Source: Setaria digitata
Taxonomy: Eukaryota > Nematoda > Chromadorea > Rhabditida > Setariidae
Direction: 5' to 3'
Length of the DNA: 36,123 nt
Assembly: GCA_003640385.1 (NCBI GenBank)
Contig: RCAB01000581.1
Location: 1-36,123 of the forward strand
Shown: positions 1 through 12,167 of the stretch, in pieces
Layout: every line of letters begins with the position of its first letter
Position numbering within the stretch: the first letter of the stretch is position 1
The notes under the pieces: model-generated
What the model saw: the letters and a program-made list of their open reading frames with translations, nothing else
Told to the model about the DNA's origin: nothing
Database searches by the model: none
Translations under genes and position numbers: made by a program

Positions 1-4
1 ATAA

Positions 5-274
5 GCAATCGGTTTTTGTGTAAAACAAACAGGAACATATAAACTCTATGCTGAAAATTTCTGAGGATCTGTAGCGCAAGAAATAATACAGAATGTTCAA
101 TTCACTCAGCGATATTTTCTTCAACAACTCAGATCTCAACAACTGGCAATAATACTTACAGCAATTAACAAATGTCAGGGAGAAAATATTCGAACAGTTA
201 TTGAACAAGTAGAAATATATTTGAATTTGCTGCACGTTGTGAAAGTTTTGATTTGTTTTAAAAGCAAAAAATAA
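5..274 (+). other. Coding-like open frame broken by one TGA
   Basis: On the plus strand one frame reads 19 codons from 5, meets TGA at 62-64, then runs 69 more codons to TAA at 272-274. The second part is Gln/Ile/Leu-rich and helix-like (AQEIIQNVQFTQRYF...). No family is recognised. A possible AG acceptor ending at 74 (CTGTAG) would remove the stop, but the frame after it has no in-frame ATG before residue 60, so it would have to be a terminal exon. It may be a relic or a chance frame. It lies antisense to the 3' side of the protease gene. Confidence 0.2.
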
Positions 275-588
275 ATTCAAATTCTTCGAGATTCCTATGG
301 AAATATGCGTTCGAATAAAAGTAATGTTTGAACACTTAACGCAGAAACCTTGCATGTATGTTATAGGTATACATGTTTTCCACATAAAGTAAAGCAAACC
401 TATTCAACAAGAACTCAACTACTTTTAATCATTGATAAGATCGCAAGACGGGCGAATATAAATGTGGCTAACATATCAGTTTCGTTTAGCCTCACAAATA
501 AACTTACGAATTTGCGATGCATTTTATAGCGAAAGTAAGTAAACTAGAATTAATAAGTAGTCAATAAATATTGCAAAAGAGAACATAC

Positions 589-1429
589 AATCATGAAGCA
601 AAATAGCTACTGCCCACGGATGTTGGCCAAATTTAGCGTCTGTACCACCCATTACTTTCAGCTTGTAGAATGGTTTTCGTACATGTTCTTCCGCTTGTAT
701 AGTACCATTCAATGGTATGCCACATTTTTCGGATTCTGAAAAAATTTGCAGTGAATTCGGAAATGATTTTATTAAAATGAGTGAAAATGTAGCTGAAATG
801 CTAGAAGAAGTTGAAAGAAAAAACTTTTGAAAGAAAGGAAAATGAAATTTATTAGCATACCATAAAGAGAATCACTGCTTGTTTGGTTAATACCTTCTGC
901 CAGCTTTGCTAAAAAAGTTGTCCGTAATAGTGTAAATGAGACATAATTTGAGTTTTGTATAACTATATTTTTAACTACCAATTTGACATACTTTTTCTTT
1001 ACGACAGCCTTTTCAATTTTGCTTCAACAAATTCAATTCAAATAACCTTCTTGTGACATAATTGTATGAAACTTCTCTCTATTTGCCGTTAGATCTCGAT
1101 TTGTAGACGTATCGCCAACACCCACTTATAAATAGCCGGTCTCTATCCAATATTTCAAATGTTTTTAAAATTCTCCTTTTTAATTAAAAAAAAAAAAAAA
1201 GAAACAGTGCCGATTAATTAATTTCTTTCTCACTTACTGTAACACGCTAATAGTTAAAGAGAGAAATAATGACAATAATTTCATCGCCCTCTCTCAGCGT
1301 TTCTGAAACAAATATGCGTCTATGGGAAAGATTAGATCATTTAAGAATAAAACAATCAATCAAAATTTGCTTACCATTAAGAATGGAAGTAACGATAAGT
1401 GCAGACGAAATAAAAATTGCTTGGGGCAT
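589..1429 (-). CDS. Trypsin-like serine protease, N-terminal exons only
   Basis: Three minus-strand exons are proposed: 1375-1429, 861-962 and 589-735. All junctions are phase 1 and agree. Exon 1 starts at the ATG at 1429 and encodes a short hydrophobic leader (MPQAIFISSALIVTSIL), a plausible signal peptide. Exon 3 carries SEKCGIPLNGT, then the activation-site-like stretch LKVMGGTDAKFGQHPWAVAI. This resembles the IVGG...PWxV start of chymotrypsin-fold (S1) proteases, with VMGG in place of IVGG. The Cys in EKCG would tether the propeptide to the catalytic domain, as in known S1 zymogens. A donor (GTATGT) follows LLHD. The expected next exon with the CGGTL and TAAHC motifs was not found between 588 and 1, so the gene either continues beyond the window or is broken. 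The exon 2 acceptor (TATAG at 963) is my choice among several. The substrate is unknown. Confidence 0.5.
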
Positions 1430-4400
1430 TCAAAGAAACACTTGATTATTTCCTCTCTGACTACTGTAGACGAAAATTACTTCGCTGTTACGGAATGCAA
1501 TGCAGCAAAATGAGAGAAATGAAACAAATGAGTTAGTTTAATTTCCAAAAATCATTCCCATGATGACTAACTAGTTATGATTAATATACGGCGTTAAATT
1601 TGTCGACATTTTTAGGGTGTAATTTATTTGTAATTTTCTCGATGTTGTGGAACTAGCCACCGTTTTTGAATTGCTTGCTTTTACAACGAAGAACTTGGTC
1701 AATTGTGAGATTTTAGAAATTTTTACAATTTTTGAAAAAGAATCTTCGAAAATGTGACGCGTCATTTAGCTGCTTAAAAGCTATTTGAAGTTAATGAATG
1801 ATTTTGTGGATTTCAGTAAGTTTGGAAATCATAGTGGAATAGAGTTTTTCCGTTCATCTCAAAAACAGATGGATTTTGTGCTTCAGTATTTATGAAAGTT
1901 ACTGTTAAATGATAGTGGATATTGATGAAATAAACAAAAAAAGCATTGACTGATTAGTGAAACATTGAGTCATGTTTGCAATAAAACTTTTAAATTTTTT
2001 ATTTATTCTCTCAAGTTTTATTCAAAAATTACTCAGCGACATTTAGTGAGTGAATACAAAGAAGTTGAATACAGAATTATCTAGCTTTATTGGAAATATT
2101 TTAGCTTGGGAAAAAAATGGCTGTAGCTTGATTGTAGCTCCTTTTTTTTTGTTGTTAATATCACCATTTTATAATCTAAGGAAAATTACGAACTTTGAAA
2201 AAAATTTGTTTTCCTCTATTAAAACTTTTTGACTATCTATGACAGAGTAATTCTATGTTGAAATGAATCAATAGTCTGTTTAGAGCTTTATTTAATTGTC
2301 CTAATCTTATACTTTCTATATGCTATAACTTCTTTTTCAGTTTTCTGTCAGTTACACTTTTTTCGCCAAGTTAAATTTAATGCCCTTTCTTCTCATGGTT
2401 CTGTTGAAATCAAAATAAAAATTACTCTTGAAATAGCTGTGCTTTTTCTAACCAATCTCACATGTAATGGTCAACTAGAAAAGCCTTTCTTAATAGCTAT
2501 CGTAAACAGAACAACTATAATTGCGTATTATGCAAATTCTCATTTCTCAGTTACATCTTCCGTACTCGAAATCCCTGTATTTAGCGCTAAAAGTACACAC
2601 AGTCAACCGTTCCAAAAAGTTATCCTTAAATTTTGCATAATTCTGAGATACTGTAAAGAAATAAAAAGCTGTAAATTAATAAAAAAAAAAGTAATGAAAA
2701 ATCCGTAAAATAATGAGAAACTCTAATAAAATCTGCTTAGGAGAAAGTTTTCAAATCAAAAATCACCAAGCCATAATCAGGCTGCAACTTTTAACTAACG
2801 TAACTAAATTGCAATAATTGTAATAATAATAAATTAGAGCTAAGTGTAGCTGTAACTTTTTTACTTAAGTTAAAATATTTCCGAAAAAATTGAATTATTC
2901 TGTGCTCAAATTCATTAAACGTTGCTGTGTAATTTGCAAAATTCTGAACAAAACTTGAGAAAAAAAAATTCAAATCCATACCATATTGTTCACTAACAAA
3001 TTTCCTGTGGTAAGAAAAACTTACAGAAGAAGTTCGCGGAATATGCTCTCAAATATCCCTAATACTCTTGCAATGAACAGTAAATCATAGTACTGCAGCA
3101 TTAGACTGTGTTCTAGGTGTCTCCTTAGCCAATTAAACTATATCGGTTACACAATTTCATGCTCAAGAACAATGGAATGAATATGAAAAGAAAAAAAAAA
3201 ATTATCTGACCTCAATGCTACTTTAAAACATTGCAAGTCTGCTTTGAAGATATTTTAGGATATGTTGTGGAAATTTCTGACTCACTTCAATGAATGCAAA
3301 CACCATTTGCATTATCACTAATTATAAAATACTGAAAAATGATGGTAATTTACAACAGCTATGTTGCAAAAAGTTTTATTAACTTCTAAGCAGATGCTAA
3401 ACAATTATTACTTATTAGATTAAGCGTTTTCATTTTGGATCGTAAGCACAAAATGATCCATAATAGCAAATATGACTACTACTGTATATGACACTATTAT
3501 TACAACGTTTTGTGCGAAATTCGTTTTATTCATTTTGATATCGTTCTTGATAAAACTTGCATTCAATATTTCTTCGTCAAATTAATGATACTCATTAGTA
3601 GTATTAAAATTTTCTTCACATTCATTTTAACAATAAAACTATTTTTATAATAAAATTTTCACTCTTCAAAAATGCCTGAAGCGTAAAATACAAGAAATTC
3701 GGTTGTCAACTAAGCTTAATCGAAAAACAAAACAATCATAAACTGCATGAAAGGAATATGTTATAGATCGGTATTATATTGGCGTATAAAAATTAAAATT
3801 GAAGATTTGAACAAGGTTGTCAATTTTGATTTGCATTTGTAATCAACTGTTAAATCATAAAATAATAAATAAAAGATACTATTTATAAAATGCCATTTTA
3901 ACAAAACGCGATTATTAAATATTTTAAATTTTGAAAAATATTTCAAATAAAATATTTTAATAAAAAGCTACTGGTAAAACTTTTCAGCATCATAGTTCAC
4001 TTGTCAGTATAAAAAATCTTTGGAATCATACTTGATATTTCACAAGTAAAAAAAAAAATTATTAACAGTTTATTATGAATCTTTTTAAATTGCTGTTTAA
4101 CAGTTCGCTTCTAGTTGCATCCTTAAATAAATCTTTTCTTAAATTCTCATTCATTAATAATTATTTTTTCTCCAAGTTATTAACAATTAATTTTTTTTTT
4201 TTGTCTACTATTGCTTGAATTAAATACCAATTTCAAAATTAATACCGAATTGAATTTATGAATTTGGAGTTATAAACGGTTGAAATGCACCTTTGGAAAA
4301 TGAAAATCTTGTGAAATATTTAATGAAGTGTAAAATTTTTTTAATAATTCAAACTTTTTTAATTGCAACATTTCCTGATTAGATTCATCCCTTATTCTTT

Positions 4401-5481
4401 ATAATTTCAAAATTATTGCCAAATTTTATTTATATTACCATCTATAAACTTTGCTAAATTGTAGCGTAGATTTTCTAAAATTAAAATTTATGAAACTCGA
4501 TCGATTATCCGAATTAATGGAAGGATCAGAGAAAAGGCATTTAGAAAATAGGCAACATCTCTTTTACCCGCCAAAGCTAATTATGACTAAAGTCAATATT
4601 TACCAGTTTATATCAAAGATGCCTTTCAGGTCGTCATTCATATGATTTGGATATAATTAATTCATGCAAATCTAACAGTTGATAAGGGTGCTGGAAGGAA
4701 GGAAAGGATGAACAAATATCAATAACACCATAATAAATAAAGCCCACACCGCACTCTTTCTGAGTTTAATTAGTAACCTTAAATTATATCAATTGTATAT
4801 CAGTCTAAATCACGATTTCTCTTTACTTCTAATCTCAGAATTTCATTTATGAAAATCTGTGCATGTATTCTGCTCCAAATGACCAACTCCTGACAACTAA
4901 TTTTTTCAGTCGCGAACTTCTTGCAAACACCACCCAAACAGTTCTACTCTGTGATTCTTGCAAACTTTTTTCTCCAGAAAATTGTGAGGAATATTGCAAA
5001 ATAGCATCATAGCAATTTTAAGATTACCATACCTGCAATATTCTACTATTTAAATACCAACCGAATAAGTCCCCACTTCTCAGTTATTGCCTATTCCATT
5101 TTCTTTTTTTTATTCATCAAGCCCCTAAAACTTCCGTTCATTCATTAAACCTATATGTATTCATTAAAGCGAAATCTTTCAATTTTTATTCAAGGTTGTA
5201 ACAATAAATATAACAAAGTGAAACTAAAATATTTCCGGTTAGTCTAATATGGGAAACAACAGATTAAATTAATAAGAAATAATCTCATAAACGCCGGAGC
5301 TGTAAATTGTTGATCATTTTTTTGAGTAGTTAGTTTACAGATCCACATCTCTCCATAAAAGGATTAGAACCCCACCTAGGCTGCTAGAGTGATATTATAA
5401 ACAATCAAAATGAGATCTTAGTAACAACTCCCACGTCAAACAAAAGGAACATTCATTATTTAGTCATTATTTAGCGGAACA
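1430..5481. other. Gene-poor AT-rich region
   Basis: I see no conserved protein, no consistent exon chain and no RNA gene here. Open frames are short and low in complexity (for example 2439-2708 plus and 1571-1765 minus), and they lack recognisable domains. Poly-A and poly-T runs are scattered, for example near 1187, 4191 and 5106. The right end is the 3' flank of the DDX24-like helicase, and the left end is upstream of the protease. An acceptor-like TTTTTTCAG near 4908 is followed by a short open frame (ANFLQTPPKQFYSV...) that I could not place in any gene. Confidence 0.5.
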
Positions 5482-8400
5482 TCACTTCTTAAACTTTTTT
5501 CTCTTCTTCTTTCTTGATTTCTTCAGATGCCGTATATATATACCCCGACATCTTCTTTTCAGCAATTCCTCATGTTCCACATTTTCAATCAGTGACTCAA
5601 TTGCATTTCGTGTCGATGACTTTCCGTAATTCAACGCTATTTCTGAAGTAACGTAACGAGTTTTCTGAAAAAAGTTATTACAAGTTGTGATGAAACTTGT
5701 GCAAACAGTTAAGAAATTTAATGCAAAATACATTTAGTAAAAATATGAATTTAAAATCAATGCTCCGATAAACGCAAAGAAATTCAGAGGGTAAGAGTGA
5801 AAAAAAGTACGTGGGGAGGTATATAATAAAAAAAAAATTTCCATCTACTTAAGATGCATCGTTATCATTATTTTAAAATAAATTTAGCAAAATCAATGGT
5901 CCTATCAGCAACAATGTGCATACGATGCAATCCGAAGGCTCAAATGCCACGCTTTATTTTACTAGCTCATTAGGCGTTTCTTCTACGGATATAATAAGTA
6001 GTATTATATTTCTCGCTGAAGAAGAAAATCTTAACAACGAAATTATTAAGCACTAAATAAAATGATGAAACAGGCCATATCCAAGCTATATACAAAATCT
6101 TACTAAAACAAAAAAAAATTATTATATGTGAAATCTTACTTTGATGGGAACATAATTGGCTGGCAATGGGTGTGACAATAAGCGAGTCAATCTGATCAAC
6201 AGTGCTTTTTTCTCTTTTTGCAAATCTTCGTTCATTTCTGTCATGGTATTCTTTTTGTACTCACTAAAATGAAAGGAGATAATCGAAAAAAAAACTTTCA
6301 TCCAGAGTGAAAGGCGTTAACTGCTTTTTTCCCACACAGTAGATGACTTAAGCTAACAATCTCCACGAATACTGCACTATTTGTTCGACAGTTAAAACTT
6401 TTTGTTTCTGTGCTAATCCTTTCCCCTTAAAGAACTGTTTGGAGAACGAAAAATTAATTTCCACATGCATGGTACTAAGCTGAAATAAAAAACTTTTTCT
6501 GAAATTTAAATAAAATGCTTATTATAAAGTCATCTAAGGAAAAGTGTAACTGACCATCCGTCTAAATCCAAATCCGCACTCGCAGCTGCCTTCTCAAACC
6601 ACGTCTGCTTGGAATGCATCTGCGAATTAATTTATGTTCTATTAATCTCGCATGTTCATTGTATCAAACGGAAAAGAAAAAGCTACGTGTAAAGCGAGGG
6701 ACTGTGAATGACTTGAAACAGAACTACATGGAGAGCACAGACAAATCAGTCACAAAAAATAATAAGTTTTCTAAATATTTCGGTAAAAACTGATATTATC
6801 ACATTAAAGAACAGCAATAATTTAAAAGGATAAAAAGACGAAATATCTACTGTTAATTTTAACCTTTTTCATGCGATGTTCTAACGCTTCAACTGCCACA
6901 GCAACTTCAACGCGCTCCTCCAAAACACTATATAGTTCAGGTGAATCCACTGGAAATATGGGAAGTTCCGTTTCTGAAATCCATACATTCTTTCATTAAC
7001 AACAGTTATTCACCCAGTAAAGTATATTTATATCCTATTTATAACTCTACATTTACCGTCTAACGCTAATCTTCAGGTAGCTGCTTTAAAGAATATGACT
7101 CTTACGGCCGCATCGATGAATAAAAATCTATAAACATAAAAGAAAAGTAAGACAGAATGATGAAGGGGTAGTACATTTCGAATCATCTACAATTTTCTTT
7201 TTTTGATGCTCCATGAAATGCTGAAGCTAGACCCAAACTAAATAATTGTAGCACATAAAATCTTAGGAATTATTTAATGGATTTTTGATCTTCATTTTTG
7301 ATGTTTTTGGTGTCCGCTTTTTATACTTCCGGCATTCTTTCAAAAACAAGGCTTTTTTTCAACAGCCTATTTAGGAATTCATTAAAAGCAGATAAAAAGA
7401 ACATTAATATCATGAGAAGCAAAATTTTCTGGTTGCCATTTATTTAAAAGTTCCAAATCCTAAAAGATTCTTAAAAGTTACTTCACCAACCTCTACCCAA
7501 ATTTTTGCATATCTTTTGGTAATAATGAACATCTTGAGAATCGATAAGTAAAACGGCAAGTCCTTCTTTCGCTGCTCTTGCAGTACGGCCGCATCGATGG
7601 ATATAAATCTATATACATAAAAGAAAAGTAAGACAGAATGATGAAGGACTCGATAGTGTTAAATTTTCGGACAACCGAGAGGCTATGATAAATAAACGAG
7701 ATAATACAAGACATTCAAGAAATGATGATAATCACATCTCTAAAAAGAATAAAGTGATAAGCTGTGGTCCAGTGATTGCTTGACCTTACTGGAATATAAC
7801 TTAGATGTGGAGTATAAAAGTTTTACAGTGTGAAATATAAATTAAAAGATAGCACCATTTATTCATTTTGAAGTTTACCTCAGCAGTTTTTGGCACTTGA
7901 TAATGAATGACATGCTCAACGTCCCGAATATCTAAACCACGCGCAGCCACATCAGTTGCCAGCAGAACAGAATTTTCCTCCACTAAAAATCCATAATTTC
8001 ATTTCCATTTGAGAGGAAAATCCGATTATCGCTCAAAGTTTACAGAAACGAAGACAGCAAAAAAAAAAAAGACAAATATTAAAAAAAAAAAAAAAAAAAC
8101 TCACTTGCAAACTTTTCTAAGTTAATTAAACGTTTTCTTTGCATCATTTTCGCATGTAATATCAGAGGAAGAGGGTTATGTTTAAGCTGAAAAATAATAA
8201 AACCGAGTAACATAGCTAAACAGCCAAGGGGTAAAAACTGAAAATGAAAACTAATGTAATGTCAAAAATACAATTCCTTCATGTGAATATTCTTGATACT
8301 ACGCATGTTCTAATAACATGCACAAAGAAAAAGACTTTCGCTTTTACCTGTTTTAATATTCCATGTAACCTTCTGGAAGCATCGATTGAGTTTGTGAATA

Positions 8401-9470
8401 CTAATGTTCGCCCAGCATAACGATTCAATAGATATACAAGACTAGTATCCTGAAGAGGAATGGGTATGTTTTATAACAGCGCAAAAGAAACTATAATAAG
8501 ACAAAGAGAACAAAGTAATATGGGTTAAATAAACCTTTTCCAGCAAATTTTTGCAGTTTATCCGCGCCTCGACGACTGCTTCAGCCGTACCTCTCTCACC
8601 AGTGATATCAATAATTTTATGTTTTTCTTTTCGTATTCCGGTGATTTCAATCAATTTATCTGAAGAGCACAGATATAATAATTGATTCGTAAAACGAAAC
8701 CGGACTGAAATAAATAAACAGACAGATGGAATACAAAGAACGAAAATGTGGGTTCCTTAATTAAAATGAAAGAAAAAAAAGTGGAATTTCAGTTTTCAAC
8801 ACATCTAGTATGCAAATGTACCAAAAACAAGAAACGTGCTGAATATTTAAACAATCATGATATTCTTCATAGAAGCAAATAATAGTAATAGGTTGCATAA
8901 AGATATTTAATTCACAATAAACTTAAAAGTTAACAGTTTTCATCTGTCGACTTAGCTAGACTAATTTTCTTCACATTAGCCACTGAAAGCTGCAAGAATT
9001 TTTTTTTCTTTTTTTTCCTGAGAAAAACGAGCACAACATTATGCACTGAAGTATAGCATCCTAAATATTTTTCACTACTAGAAAGCTATTCATATTCCTA
9101 CTGGTAGCACTTTTGATAAAAGACCAATTAATAGAAATCTAATCCTCAAATTTCTGCCAAGTCCTATTTTCAAACAATTGCATTAATCTAGCATCATAAA
9201 AACTTCGCGTTTAAAGCTTCGGTATCAAGTTATGGAAGTATACTACAATTTTACAAGTTTCCCTAAGTTAAAATTAAAAAAGGAAATCTAAAGATTTTTC
9301 TCCCTTCCCACAGAGAATAAAATTTAATAATTCGAAAAAAAAAATTACCAATTTTCCCATCTCTATTCATTCTAGTACTGCCCATATCACCGTGCTTCCT
9401 TGATCCCGGATGAGCATACGTAAGGGTGGCAGAAAATACAAAAGTTTGCAATTTTTTCGATGTCTTCCTG

Positions 9471-9506
<36 letters not shown>

Positions 9507-12167
9507 ATTAGAATGGCTTGAACAGAAAATAGCTTCAATATTCTTTATTCATAAATAGATGGAGCATGTAATTAAGCAGTCCCTTCCAGAAATTGCTTGC
9601 TTGAAGTCTAAAGACTACAGTTCCAGACTTTCAATAGCAAAAACCGTATATTCACTTTTTTAACGTATCCAAGATTTGCTGAAGATCTTCAAAATGTCCT
9701 TTTTCAATCATGCGATCTGTTTCATCAATTACAAGACATTGCAGATGACACCAGTTAGACAGGCAGCTATCAGCAGAGGCAGATGTCATTAAAGCCAAAA
9801 ATCGTCCAGGAGTTGCAACCACGATTTCAGGGACGTATTTTAATATACGTTCCTGTTTTTGTAATGAAAGGCCACCAACCACAGATGCTATCTGCAAAAT
9901 AGGGAATATTCCAGAAAAATAACTTGATATAACACGATGACCATACTGTTAAATGCAGTAAACCTTTTTTATGTACTTCTATAAAATTATCTTCTGGAAA
10001 TATTCGGCTAGAGCGATAACTTAAACAACGCTGCTGCAAGAAATAAAAGCCCATGTAGTGGAAAAAAATGTTTGTTCCTTGACTTCAAAGTCTTTAGAGC
10101 TTTTCCAGTTCCAGTTACATATTAAGTAATTACTATTTCAACCTAGCAGAATTCGTAAAACGACATAAAATTTATTAACCAGATGAAGATACTAATTACC
10201 CTGAAAGGAGTATATTTTAATAGAGCATGAATGTGATTTTTAATCTGCATAACTAGTTCGCGAGTCGGTGCAAGGATAAGAGCTCTTATACTCTTTGTTT
10301 CTCTACTACTTTCGGAAGACGACTGATTTGCTAGAAGATGCTCAATAACAGGTACTCCAAACGCCAATGTTTTTCCACTTCCCTGCAAATACAAAGTCCG
10401 GTAGTACTTTTGTGCTTCCTGCAACGTGCTCTAATAATACACAGCGCATTCTATCGTTGATTCATTCATAATGTTTTATGTCATGAGTCTGAAGAAACTG
10501 TAGATAACATCAAAGAATACAAGTGATGAATGAAAAAAAAAAAAAACTTTATGATTTAAACTGAAACAAAATTGTTCTTCAGTCTAGACCAATAAACTCA
10601 TGAACTTTTAATCTATCAGAAAGAACCACATTCAAATCAACAAAAAGTCGGGAAAAAAAAGACAAATTTTTACCGTTTCCGCAGCTCCAATGATGTCAAA
10701 TCGATCTCGAACTGCACTTGGTATAACAAGTTTCTGTATTTCAGTAGGTTCCGCAAATCTATAAACTTTATAACACTGCTCCGAAGAACATTTTCAAGTG
10801 ATGTTCCGCAGTTTTTCCAAAACCAAATGTTCCACAGTTATAGAAAGCTTATGAATAACAAAAAATACCTCATGTCTGTTATAGCTTTTAAAACCGGACT
10901 AGAAATATTAAGAGTAGTCCAGCCTGATATGCTTACTTCCATTTCTTTCTGATGCAGTTGATCTGAAACCAGCATTTTTGGCAGCAGTAGTATTGGAAAA
11001 TCATCGAACAGAAAGTTTTCTTCATAATGACACAAAAAGATAATGAGAAATAAAGAAATGAAGTTGGTAATGTATATTTAAAAATAAATGTAATATTCAC
11101 TATCTCCATTCCCTTCGTTGTTACCATCCATCGTCTTTTCAGTGTTACTTTTCATTTTTTCATTATGTCCCGAGGAAATCTTCAAAATGATTTAATTACC
11201 TGACTTTAAAAATATTAAATTGTGATATAATTCTAATCGTCACTTTAACCCGTTAAACAATGCAGGAAATCGCATAGTTCCAACATATTGCATAAGACTG
11301 AGTTCTACTATTTTCTAGTGAAAAGGACAAAAATTCCCTTCAGGAATGTACCAAAACTAACCATTAAAGAAATTGCAGAAAAGCAAAAAGACCTGAACCA
11401 TTCATTTCTTATATTCATTTATTCAGAGTAGAAAAATCCTTATACTTCAACTTCTATAAAAAAAAAAGAATACCTGCTTAACAGTAATACTCTCATCAAA
11501 TTCTACCAATTTTTCGCTCTTTTTAATCTTTTTCTTTTTCTGCATAAAACCGTTCGTCACCAATTGATCCACTGAATCGCTTGCTCTTCTTTTCTTTACC
11601 TTCTTCTCTATCTATAATCTTTCAAATTAAAAAAATCGATGAAAAAAACTACATGGAAAAAAATAACTTGAAATGATGAGAAATAAGCAATACATTTTAA
11701 ATTGGACTAACAAGACCTAATCTTTTCATATACCTCCTCCAGTTACTTTTTTTCGAAATAAAATAGATAATGATGATAGTTTCACTACTTGCACAAAAAT
11801 AATTTCACTCCTATTGCTCCATTTCCTCGGCTACTTGGATCATAAAAGTGCTACATTATCATAGTCCATAAATAATAACTTTAAGCTCGTAATCCATACT
11901 ACATCCTTCTCTGCATACATTATCACCTCAATAAATTAAAAAGAAAAAAACGCTTAGTATAACTGAATGATTCCTAACGAAACTAAAAAAAGGGAATGAA
12001 TAACCATCGGACTGAATCCATCTTGGCGATGTTCGGTTGGTACGCATTCTTCGAATGATGAAAGAAAGGCTAAATTTCCATCAAAAGCAAATTCACCCGG
12101 CACATCAACAGCTTTCCAATTTCCATTAGTTTCGACAATTTTTGGCATTTCATCGACTTGCACAAAT
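5482..12167 (-). CDS. DDX24: DEAD-box RNA helicase, DDX24/Mak5 family
   Basis: ATP-dependent RNA helicase; in characterised eukaryotes this family acts in the nucleolus in 60S ribosome assembly. Exons, 5' to 3': 12005-12167 (ATG at 12148), 11474-11611, 11101-11179, 10869-10962, 10674-10758, 10200-10382, 9656-9891, 9349-9467, 8535-8659, 8348-8449, 8105-8186, 7879-7982, 7491-7608, 6864-6973, 6555-6619, 6140-6263, 5482-5664. Phases agree throughout, giving about 696 aa; human DDX24 is longer. Visible motifs: Q-motif region (residues 153-160), AAETGSGKT (177-185), PTREL (219-223), TPGR (268-271), DETD (297-300), SAT (332-334), TLVFTNS (from 416), ARGLD (476-480) and HRCGRTAR (501-508). Family-specific matches include GNWKAVDVPG at the N-terminus, EKGHFEDL after motif II, WFEKAAA near 580 and a Lys/Arg-rich C-terminus. 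The N-terminus is uncertain: the frame is open to the acceptor at 12168. The acceptors of exons 2 and 3 are weaker than the rest. Confidence 0.93.
7103..7166 (-). repeat. Partial duplicate of helicase exon 13 and its acceptor
   Basis: This 64-bp stretch matches 7584-7647 with only three mismatches. The source copy spans the 3' end of intron 12, its acceptor and the first codons of exon 13 (IYIHRCGR, helicase motif VI). In the duplicate the acceptor AG is kept and the frame reads IFIHRCGR, then diverges and meets a stop (KSHIL*). It therefore looks like a dead pseudo-exon inside intron 13 (6974-7490). Confidence 0.9.
9475..9503. repeat. TA microsatellite at a 3' splice site
   Basis: A run of about 14 TA units lies in the intron between helicase exons 7 and 8. 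Only a few bases (TTTGCAG on the minus strand) separate it from the exon start at 9467, so it takes the place of the usual pyrimidine tract. Confidence 0.9.

Noticed and set aside
2439..2708. 89-codon plus-strand frame in the gene-poor region
   Set aside because: No recognisable domain, no good flanking signals and low-complexity ends; no more than chance frames in AT-rich DNA.
4909..5013. TTTTTTCAG followed by an open frame (ANFLQTPPKQFYSV...)
   Set aside because: No partner exon or family was found; the frame has an internal near-repeat of TTCTTGCAAAC and could be chance.
5940..6030. Coding-like minus-strand frame (ISVEETPNELVK) in the last helicase intron
   Set aside because: It is short and interrupted by a stop, and the helicase joins cleanly from 6140 to 5664 without it.
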